A program made the translations under genes and the position numbers. DNA of 16,667 nt from SIG607 sp045655165 (GTDB taxonomy: Bacteria > Bacillota > Clostridia > Oscillospirales > Acutalibacteraceae), in NCBI GenBank assembly GCA_045655165.1, contig JAZOOT010000018.1:1-16667 (forward strand), read 5' to 3'. Position 1 is the stretch's first letter; each line of letters begins with the position of its first letter. The notes below the pieces were generated by a model that did not search any database, was not told where the DNA came from, and was given only the letters and a program-made list of their open reading frames with translations. This document shows, piece after piece, positions 8,507 through 14,065 of this stretch.

Positions 8507-9769
8507 ATGACCGGCTATGAAATTAACGGCGGAAAACGGTTAAAGGGAAGTACTTTGGTTCAGGGAGCCAAAAACAGCGCGTTGCCAATACTTGCGGCAA
8601 CATTATTGGTGCAGGATAAAAGTGAAATACATAACTGTCCGTGTTTAACCGATGTTGAGGCGGCAATTAAAATTCTTGTAACGCTTGGTTGTGTATGTGT
8701 GCGTGATAATAACACAGTTATTGTAGATGCACTTCCTGCCGCTAATTACGAAATTCCCGAAAATCTAATGCGCGAAATGCGTTCTTCGGTTGTTTTTTTG
8801 GGTGCAATAATTTCGCGAATGGGCAAGGCGGTAATAACTACGCCCGGCGGTTGCGAATTAGGACCAAGACCAATTGATTTGCATATTTCTTCGCTTAAAC
8901 AGTTGGGTGTTAATATTAAGTGCGAAGAGAATTGCATTATTTGTACGGCGCCAAACGGCATAAAAGGCGCAACAATAAATTTGCCTTTTCCAAGTGTTGG
9001 CGCAACCGAAAACATAATTATTGCGGCGGCACAGTCAAAGGGAACAACGGTTATTAAGGGTGCGGCAAAAGAACCCGAAATTAGCGACCTTGCCGATTTT
9101 TTGAACAATGCGGGTGCAAGAATTTACGGCGCGGGTTCAGATACCGTTATTATTGAGGGCGTAAGAAAACTTCATTCGCCTGTTCACAGGGTTATAAGTG
9201 ACAGAATTGTTGCCGCTACCTACCTTTCGGCTGCGGCAATTACAGGTGGCGAAGTTTTGTTAAAAGGTATAACCCCGTCACACCTGACAACTGTTTTAAA
9301 GTTTTTTAAAAATATTGGCTGTACCGTTAGCGGCAGTGTTGACAGTATTTTTTTAAAATGTAACAAACCTCTTGTTGCAAACGGCGGAATTATTACGGGT
9401 GTATACCCCGAATTTCCAACCGATGCAGGGCCTTTAATGGTGCCATTGCTTTGTAAAATTAAAGGTGAAAGTTTTATTAAAGAAACCATTTTTGAAAATA
9501 GGTTTCGCTTTTCGGGTGAACTTCAAAAATTCGGCGCAAAACTTGTTAAAGAAAACGAAAAAATTTATACTTTCGGTGAAAGCGAATTTAATTCAGCCGA
9601 AGTTTTTTGTACAGATTTAAGGGCAGGGGCTGCGCTTGTTATTGCGGCTTTGGCGGCAAACGGAACATCTTTTGTTAAAGACATTCACCACATAGAGCGA
9701 GGGTACTGTTGTTTGCATACCGAACTTAAAAATTTGGGCGCGGATATTATTAAAACAATGGATATTTAA
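8507..9769 (+). CDS. murA: UDP-N-acetylglucosamine 1-carboxyvinyltransferase MurA
   Basis: MurA transfers enolpyruvate from PEP to UDP-GlcNAc, the first committed step of peptidoglycan synthesis in the cytoplasm. The 420 residues keep Lys22-Asn23 in GAKNSALP, the catalytic loop TTPGGCELGPRPIDLH with Cys116 (the residue alkylated by fosfomycin), the FPTD motif with Asp306, and the C-terminal HIERGY with Arg398. Cys at 116 predicts fosfomycin sensitivity of this enzyme. The start ATG at 8507 has GGAGG six bases upstream. An in-frame TTG at 8492 would place that ribosome site inside the gene, so it is rejected. Many Firmicutes have two MurA paralogues, and this one lies in the dcw cluster where Bacillus has murB. 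It follows murG after a 64-base gap. Confidence 0.96.
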   Translation: MTGYEINGGKRLKGSTLVQGAKNSALPILAATLLVQDKSEIHNCPCLTDVEAAIKILVTLGCVCVRDNNTVIVDALPAANYEIPENLMREMRSSVVFLGAIISRMGKAVITTPGGCELGPRPIDLHISSLKQLGVNIKCEENCIICTAPNGIKGATINLPFPSVGATENIIIAAAQSKGTTVIKGAAKEPEISDLADFLNNAGARIYGAGSDTVIIEGVRKLHSPVHRVISDRIVAATYLSAAAITGGEVLLKGITPSHLTTVLKFFKNIGCTVSGSVDSIFLKCNKPLVANGGIITGVYPEFPTDAGPLMVPLLCKIKGESFIKETIFENRFRFSGELQKFGAKLVKENEKIYTFGESEFNSAEVFCTDLRAGAALVIAALAANGTSFVKDIHHIERGYCCLHTELKNLGADIIKTMDI

Positions 9770-9780
9770 AAGGAGAAATT

Positions 9781-10542
9781 ATGCAGAAAAAAGTTGCAAA
9801 AAAACAATTTAAAAGCAAGAATAAAAAGAAAAAAATAATTTTTCTTTCGGTTTTTGTGTTGTTGGCGCTATCGGTTCTTGCAGGTCTTTCGGTTACTGTT
9901 TGGTTTCCTGTTAAAAACGTGCAAATTTCGGGTAGTGAAATGTATAGCGATATTGAACTTGTTTCTGCACTTGACATTAGCGATAAAGAAAATCTTTTGC
10001 TTTTAAACCAAGAAAGTTTACTTGCAAAACTGCAAGAAAACTTTCCTTACATAAAAAATTTAACACTTAAAAAGAAATTGCCCGATACCGCTGTAATAAA
10101 GGTAAGCGACGTAAAAAACTTTTATTCGTTTACAAAAGGGGAAGAAACCTTTATAACCGATAGCACATTAAGGGTTTTAGAGGGCGAAATTAAAACAACC
10201 GTTACACCGGTTTTGGTTAATTGTGATTGGAACAAAAAAGGCAATACAATTGAATTTGAAAACAAAGAATATTTAAAAACAATAAGTTATCTTTTTAGTG
10301 AATTTGAAGCAAAAAATATTGCTTTTAATTCGGTGTCGTTTAGCAGTATTGGCGACGTTACTGTTAAAATTGACAGCCGTTTTGAAGTGGAACTTGGCGA
10401 TAAAGATAAAATAGACGAAAAATTACCGCGTCTTTATGCAATGCTTAACGAAATAGAAGAAAATAAGCAGGGCAAAATTAAACTTTCTGAATGGTCAAGT
10501 GAAAACCGAAAAAGTTATTTTGTAGAGGCAGTAATTTCATAA
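9781..10542 (+). CDS. ftsQ: cell division protein FtsQ/DivIB
   Basis: FtsQ/DivIB is a bitopic divisome protein that binds FtsL and DivIC and links early and late assembly. The 253 residues show a lysine-rich cytoplasmic tail (1-18, with KSKNKKKK) and one membrane segment at about 19-41. An extracytoplasmic POTRA domain runs at about 43-110, beginning FPVKNVQISG and ending LPDTAVIKVSD. A beta domain follows to the C-terminus. Overall identity in this family is low, but the tail-membrane-POTRA layout and the place between murA and ftsZ are diagnostic. The start ATG has AAAGGAG closely upstream and lies 11 bases after the murA stop. It appears to be the last gene of the upstream dcw transcript. 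Confidence 0.93.
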   Translation: MQKKVAKKQFKSKNKKKKIIFLSVFVLLALSVLAGLSVTVWFPVKNVQISGSEMYSDIELVSALDISDKENLLLLNQESLLAKLQENFPYIKNLTLKKKLPDTAVIKVSDVKNFYSFTKGEETFITDSTLRVLEGEIKTTVTPVLVNCDWNKKGNTIEFENKEYLKTISYLFSEFEAKNIAFNSVSFSSIGDVTVKIDSRFEVELGDKDKIDEKLPRLYAMLNEIEENKQGKIKLSEWSSENRKSYFVEAVIS

Positions 10543-10608
10543 AAACGACAAAAGAAAATAAAAACCGTATAAATTTTTAAAAAAATTACAATTTTGTAAA
10601 TAAATATA

Positions 10609-10637
10609 TTGAAATTTTTAAATTAGTGTGTTATTAT
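10609..10637 (+). promoter_or_regulatory. sigma-A-type promoter of ftsZ
   Basis: TTGAAA (10609-10614) and TATTAT (10632-10637) are separated by exactly 17 bases, in a very AT-rich 149-base gap between ftsQ and ftsZ. A further TATAAT lies at 10645-10650 but lacks a well-spaced -35. The predicted leader is about 45-50 bases. This suggests that ftsZ can be expressed apart from the rest of the cluster, in line with its different codon usage. Confidence 0.7.
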
Positions 10638-10691
10638 CTATATGTATAATTGTAATGATGCGCAAAGAATATAAATTTGGAGGAAATAACA

Positions 10692-11759
10692 ATGCCATTT
10701 GAAGTTGCAAACGAAACCGAAGATGTTGTTCAAATTAAAGTAGTCGGCGTAGGCGGCGGCGGCGGTAACGCTGTAAACCGCATGGTTGATGCCGGTGTAA
10801 AGGGTGTAGAATTTATCGCTATTAATACCGATAAAGCTGCTCTTTATCTTTCTAAAGCAAATCAAAAAATCCAAATCGGAGATAAAACTACTTCCGGTAT
10901 GGGTGCAGGCGCTAACCCCGAAAAAGGTAAAGCTGCTGCCGAAGAATCAAGAGATGAAATTGCTGCTGCTATCCGTAGCGCAGACATGATTTTCATTACC
11001 GCAGGTATGGGCGGCGGTACAGGTACAGGCGCTGCTCCTGTTGTTGCTCAAATTGCTAAAGAACTTGGTATTCTTACAGTTGGTATCGTTACCAAACCTT
11101 TCAGCTTTGAAGGTAAAAAGAGAATGAGCCAGGCAGAAGCCGGTATTGCTGCACTTAAAGAAGAAGTTGACAGTCTTATCATTATTCCTAACGAAAGACT
11201 TAAATTTGTTTCTGAACAGAAAATTACATTTAAAAATGCATTTGATATTGCTGATGACGTATTGCGTCAGGGCGTTCAAAGCATTACCGAACTTATTAAC
11301 GTTACTGCTCTTGTTAACCTTGACTTTGCTGACGTTACTGCTATTATGGCAGGTGCCGGCTATGCTCACATGGGCGTTGGTTATGCAACTGGCCGCGACA
11401 AAGCAGAAGAAGCTGCAAGAAAAGCAATCAGCAGTCCTCTTATTGAAACATCAATGGAAAATGCTAAAGGCGTTATTATTAGCATTACCGGTTCTGAAGA
11501 TATCGGTCTTGAAGAAGTTGAACTTGCTTCTTCTATTATTTCCGATATGGCACATCCCGATGCAACAATTATTTGGGGTGCTAAGTTCGACGAAACTCTT
11601 GAAGATGCTATACGCGTAACTGTTGTTGCAACAGGCCTTGGCGATAGCGACGATAAGAAGAAAAAAGATGTTGACCTTGCTCAACAGCTTGGCGGTATGA
11701 TGGATACCAAAGATGAAGACGAAAGTTATACCGACCTTTTAAATCTTTTTAACCAGTAA
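10692..11759 (+). CDS. ftsZ: cell division GTPase FtsZ
   Basis: FtsZ is the tubulin homologue that polymerises with GTP into the cytokinetic ring at midcell. In the 355 residues the nucleotide loops are seen at VGVGGGGGNAVNRM (18-31), NTDKAAL (45-51) and the tubulin signature GGGTGTG (107-113). The T7 synergy loop has Asn209, Asp211 and Asp214 in NLDFADV. The globular domain ends near residue 316, followed by a short charged linker (DDKKKKD) and an end that reads SYTDLLNLFNQ, not the usual IPxFLR-like peptide that binds FtsA, SepF and ZipA. I chose the ATG at 10692 since GGAGG (10679-10683) sits eight bases before it, and the in-frame TTG at 10677 overlaps that site. Codon use is shifted to GCT, GTT and ATC with few ATA, typical of a highly expressed gene. 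It has its own promoter and terminator. Confidence 0.98.
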   Translation: MPFEVANETEDVVQIKVVGVGGGGGNAVNRMVDAGVKGVEFIAINTDKAALYLSKANQKIQIGDKTTSGMGAGANPEKGKAAAEESRDEIAAAIRSADMIFITAGMGGGTGTGAAPVVAQIAKELGILTVGIVTKPFSFEGKKRMSQAEAGIAALKEEVDSLIIIPNERLKFVSEQKITFKNAFDIADDVLRQGVQSITELINVTALVNLDFADVTAIMAGAGYAHMGVGYATGRDKAEEAARKAISSPLIETSMENAKGVIISITGSEDIGLEEVELASSIISDMAHPDATIIWGAKFDETLEDAIRVTVVATGLGDSDDKKKKDVDLAQQLGGMMDTKDEDESYTDLLNLFNQ

Positions 11760-11760
11760 T

Positions 11761-11799
11761 AAAAAAATAACGGGGGCTTTAAGCCCCCGTTATTTTTTT
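11761..11799. terminator. bidirectional intrinsic terminator between ftsZ and the small Cys-rich gene
   Basis: A perfect inverted repeat begins two bases after the ftsZ stop. A-rich flank, TAACGGGGGC, a short TTTAA centre, GCCCCCGTTA and a T7 tract make up the site. Because both flanks are complementary A7/T7 runs, it should terminate transcripts from both sides, ftsZ on the + strand and the convergent small gene on the minus strand. Confidence 0.93.
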
Positions 11800-11808
11800 G
11801 TTTAATTC

Positions 11809-11949
11809 TTAGCAGCAGCCGTTGTCACAACCGCAGTTGTTACCACAACCGCAATTGTTAGAATAGCCACCGGAATTACCGCAGCAAAGGAGTATCAAAA
11901 TGATAACAATTATCCAAGTGCAGTTGCCACCGAAAAAGTTATTGCACAT
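11809..11949 (-). CDS. 46-residue cysteine-rich single-span membrane peptide, unrecognised family
   Basis: I do not assign a function. The reading frame of 46 codons has an ideal ribosome site on the minus strand (AAAGGAGG at 11959-11966, nine bases before the ATG) and a stop just before the shared terminator, so it looks like a real, independently transcribed gene. The peptide has a short N-terminus (MCNNFFGGNC), one hydrophobic segment at about 12-23 (WIIVIILILLCC), and a Gly/Asn/Cys tail ending NCGCGNNCGCDNGCC. Ten of its 46 residues are cysteine, seven or more of them clustered after the membrane segment. The layout resembles tiny Gly- and Cys-rich membrane peptides scattered in Firmicutes, some linked to spores. 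The cysteines could bind metal, form disulfides or be lipidated. No clear sigma-A promoter is visible upstream. A CATAGAAT about 12-20 bases before the ribosome site is near a sigma-E -10, but without a matching -35. Confidence 0.75.
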   Translation of the reverse strand: MCNNFFGGNCTWIIVIILILLCCGNSGGYSNNCGCGNNCGCDNGCC

Positions 11950-12009
11950 AAAGGTTTACCTCCTTTCCTTTATATTACATTCTATGTTGTTTTGCGGTTT
12001 GGGTTACTG

Positions 12010-12030
12010 TTTTTAAAATTTTTTAAAAAA
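12010..12030 (+). promoter_or_regulatory. A/T-tract upstream of the ctsR promoter (possible UP element)
   Basis: Twenty-one bases of only A and T, including the palindrome TTTTTTAAAAAA (12019-12030), end four bases before the upstream CtsR operator and the -35 hexamer. The place and composition fit an UP element bound by the RNA polymerase alpha subunit, or intrinsic bending. AT-rich background makes this uncertain. Confidence 0.35.
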
Positions 12031-12033
12031 GTG

Positions 12034-12050
12034 TTTGACTTTCTCTGACT
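12034..12050 (-). promoter_or_regulatory. CtsR operator 1, overlapping the -35 hexamer
   Basis: On the minus strand this is AGTCAGA-GAA-AGTCAAA, two heptads in direct repeat separated by three bases, matching the known CtsR consensus RGTCAAA-NAN-RGTCAAA with one weaker half. It covers the -35 element of the ctsR promoter, so binding should block RNA polymerase. Confidence 0.82.
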
Positions 12051-12062
12051 TTGTGTTATAAT
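12035..12062 (+). promoter_or_regulatory. sigma-A promoter of the ctsR-mcsA-mcsB-clpC operon
   Basis: TTGACT (12035-12040) and a consensus TATAAT (12057-12062) are separated by 16 bases. The promoter is nearly ideal and is embraced by two CtsR operators, the expected design for strong induction when the repressor is inactivated by heat or arginine phosphorylation stress. Confidence 0.9.
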
Positions 12063-12065
12063 AAA

Positions 12066-12082
12066 GGTCAAGGAAAGTCAAA
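12066..12082 (+). promoter_or_regulatory. CtsR operator 2, just downstream of the -10
   Basis: GGTCAAG-GAA-AGTCAAA is a direct heptad repeat with a three-base spacer, close to the CtsR consensus. It lies at about the transcription start. It is oriented opposite to operator 1, the two centres being about 32 bases (three helical turns) apart, so two CtsR dimers could sit on the same DNA face. Confidence 0.88.
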
Positions 12083-12098
12083 AAATGAGGTGTTCGCT

Positions 12099-12554
12099 AT
12101 GAAAATGAGTGATATAATTGCAAGAACTATCATAGAATTATTAGATGAATCGGCCGATAACATAACCGAAATTCAGCGCAATGAATTTGCCGAAACAATG
12201 GGTTGTGTGCCCAGCCAAATTAACTATGTTTTAAGTTCTCGCTTTACGCCTGAACACGGTTATAAAATTGAAAGTTACCGTGGCGGTGGGGGGTATATTA
12301 AGATTTCAAGGGTAAAGGCCAATAAGCCCACCGCAATAATGCATATTGTAAACTCTATCGGTTCTTTGCTTGATGCCACAAGCGCCCGCATTTTGCTTGA
12401 TAACTGTTTAAGGGCTTCGCTAATTAGCGAAGAAGTTGCCGAAATTATATTTGCTGCAATATCTAATCATGTTTTATGCACCGTTCAACCCGCACTGCGT
12501 GATTCTTTGCGCGCCGCAATAGTTAAACAAATTTTATTAACACAAGTAAATTAA
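12099..12554 (+). CDS. ctsR: transcriptional repressor CtsR of class III heat-shock genes
   Basis: CtsR is a dimeric winged-helix repressor of clp and its own operon, released by heat and removed through McsB and ClpCP. The 151 residues match the family length. The DNA-binding domain contains the recognition helix region VPSQINYVLSSRF (37-49). The wing RGGGGYIKI (61-69) carries the tetraglycine loop known as the intrinsic heat sensor. The C-terminal half is the helical domain involved in dimerisation and McsB contact. I start at the ATG at 12099, preceded by GAGGTG. An in-frame TTG at 12051 would lie inside the promoter upstream of the -10, so it cannot be the start. Two matching operators directly upstream confirm autoregulation. 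mcsA follows after 12 bases. Confidence 0.96.
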   Translation: MKMSDIIARTIIELLDESADNITEIQRNEFAETMGCVPSQINYVLSSRFTPEHGYKIESYRGGGGYIKISRVKANKPTAIMHIVNSIGSLLDATSARILLDNCLRASLISEEVAEIIFAAISNHVLCTVQPALRDSLRAAIVKQILLTQVN

Positions 12555-12566
12555 GGAGGAATATTT

Positions 12567-13049
12567 ATGTTGTGTCAAAAATGCGGAAAAAATCCGGCTA
12601 CAACCCATATTAAAACCGCCATAAACGGTGTTATGGATGAAATAAATTTATGTGGTGCTTGTGCCCAACAATATAATTATTCGCCTTTTGGTAAAAGTAA
12701 TTTAATTGATATGTTGGCTACTGTTTTTGGAGATACACAAACAACGCTTAACGCAAAAGTTTGTTCTTGTTGTAATAGTTCTTTTAACGAAATTGCAAAA
12801 ACAGGTAAGGTTGGTTGCGCTCAGTGTTATACCACTTTTAAGTCAGAACTTTTGCCTTATATAAAGCGTGTTCATTCAACTACAAACCATATTGGAAAAA
12901 AACCAAACAGCGCGGTTATGGTGGTAGATAAAACCACCGAAATTTCTAAACTTCGCGAACGCCTTAATGAACTTATAAAAACTGAAAAGTTTGAAGAAGC
13001 CGCAGTTTTAAGAGATGAAATTAAAAGGGTGCAGGAGGGAACAAAATGA
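12567..13049 (+). CDS. mcsA: McsA, zinc-finger activator of the arginine kinase McsB
   Basis: McsA binds and stimulates McsB and serves in the CtsR stress circuit. The 160 residues show four CxxC pairs: Cys3/Cys6, Cys29/Cys32, Cys66/Cys69 and Cys84/Cys87, which would make two zinc-binding modules. A C-terminal UVR motif follows at about 125-158, with ISKLRERLNELI and FEEAAVLRDEIKRV. The same type of motif is found between the AAA domains of ClpC encoded downstream. The arrangement is the full canonical one. A near-perfect AAGGAGG, overlapping the ctsR stop codon, precedes the ATG. The stop overlaps the mcsB start (ATGA), so the activator and the kinase are probably translationally coupled. 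Confidence 0.95.
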   Translation: MLCQKCGKNPATTHIKTAINGVMDEINLCGACAQQYNYSPFGKSNLIDMLATVFGDTQTTLNAKVCSCCNSSFNEIAKTGKVGCAQCYTTFKSELLPYIKRVHSTTNHIGKKPNSAVMVVDKTTEISKLRERLNELIKTEKFEEAAVLRDEIKRVQEGTK

Positions 13050-14053
13050 GTTGTTGGTATTTAGATGAAAATAATTATAACAACATAGCAGTAAGTTCAC
13101 GTGTTCGCCTTGCAAGAAATATTGTAGATTTGCCGTTTTCTCATAAAATGAGTGACGAACAAAGAAAAGAATTGAATCAAAAGGTAAAAACCGCGCTTAG
13201 TGAAAGTGATTTGCCTTTTGCTAAAAAACTTAAATTCATTTCTTTTTCTAACGTTCCGCAAAACGAAATTAACGCAATGGTTGAACGCCATATAATTAGC
13301 CCTGAATTTGCTGCGCTGCCTTACGAACGCTCAATAATTATATCCGACGATGAAACTGTTTGCGTAATGGTTGGCGAAGAAGACCACATAAGAATTCAGG
13401 TGATTTTGGGCGGTTTGCAGTTAAACGAAGCATATTCTATTGCCTCGGCTATTGATGATATTCTTTCGGCAAAACTTAATTTTGCTTACGATAACGAACT
13501 TGGTTATCTTACGGGCTGCCCCACTAACTTAGGCACAGGTATGCGTGCTTCGGTTATGCTTCATTTGCCGTTTATTAACAATAGCAACAAAATGGGTAAT
13601 ATAAATGATGCTATTAGTAAAATTGGTTTCACAGTTAGGGGAATGTACGGTGAGGGAACTAAGGCAAAAGCATCGTTTTACCAAATTTCTAACCAGATTA
13701 CCTTGGGAATAACCGAACAAAATGCAATTACAAATCTTAATGCAATAGTGAAACAAATTATAGATGCTGAAATGCTTGAAAGAGAAAGTGCACCCGAAAT
13801 TGAACTTCACGACTATGTTTTTAGGGCATACGGAATTTTAAAACATCAGCGTCTTTTATCCACTGAAGAAATGTTTGATTTAATTTCAAAGATTAAAGTA
13901 GGCATTTCTATGGGTATACTTGATATTGAGAAAACATTACCCAATAAAATTTTAATTGAAACACAGCCCGCCATGCTTATAAGAAAATACGGCGGTAAAA
14001 CTCCGCAGGAAAGGGACATTTTAAGAGCAGATATAATTCGTGGGCTGTTTTAG
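13046..14053 (+). CDS. mcsB: protein arginine kinase McsB
   Basis: McsB phosphorylates arginines in proteins using a phosphagen-kinase fold. Phosphoarginine marks CtsR and damaged proteins for ClpCP. The 335 residues show the N-terminal SSRVRLARN block (17-25), EEDHIRIQ (111-118), the phosphagen kinase signature GCPTNLGTG (157-165) with Cys158, and RASVMLHLP (167-175). The C-terminal RDxxRA motif (Arg323-Ala328 in QERDILRADI), reported as the phosphoarginine-binding allosteric site in Bacillus-type McsB, is intact. The usual length is about 350-360, so this is slightly short but complete at both ends. It overlaps mcsA by four bases. Creatine- or arginine-kinase metabolism is excluded by the operon context. 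Confidence 0.96.
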   Translation: MSCWYLDENNYNNIAVSSRVRLARNIVDLPFSHKMSDEQRKELNQKVKTALSESDLPFAKKLKFISFSNVPQNEINAMVERHIISPEFAALPYERSIIISDDETVCVMVGEEDHIRIQVILGGLQLNEAYSIASAIDDILSAKLNFAYDNELGYLTGCPTNLGTGMRASVMLHLPFINNSNKMGNINDAISKIGFTVRGMYGEGTKAKASFYQISNQITLGITEQNAITNLNAIVKQIIDAEMLERESAPEIELHDYVFRAYGILKHQRLLSTEEMFDLISKIKVGISMGILDIEKTLPNKILIETQPAMLIRKYGGKTPQERDILRADIIRGLF

Positions 14054-14065
14054 GAGGTAAAACAG

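Noticed and set aside
10677..10691. A TTG at 10677 as the start of ftsZ
   Set aside because: The AGGAGG-like ribosome site for the ATG at 10692 overlaps it, and no site lies at a proper distance before the TTG.
10947..11369. A 140-codon open frame antisense to ftsZ with many Cys and Asn codons
   Set aside because: It is the mirror of a highly conserved gene with biased codon use, has no ribosome site, and its composition (Asn, Cys, Lys, Phe runs) reflects the complement of GCT/GTT codons.
11967..12033. A sporulation sigma-E promoter for the small Cys-rich gene based on CATAGAAT on the minus strand
   Set aside because: The -10 is near consensus but no ATA-type -35 sits at the right distance, so I leave the promoter of this gene undefined.
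12051..12098. A TTG at 12051 as the start of ctsR, giving 16 extra residues
   Set aside because: It lies upstream of the -10 element, so it would not be in the mRNA. The ATG at 12099 has a ribosome site and matches family length.
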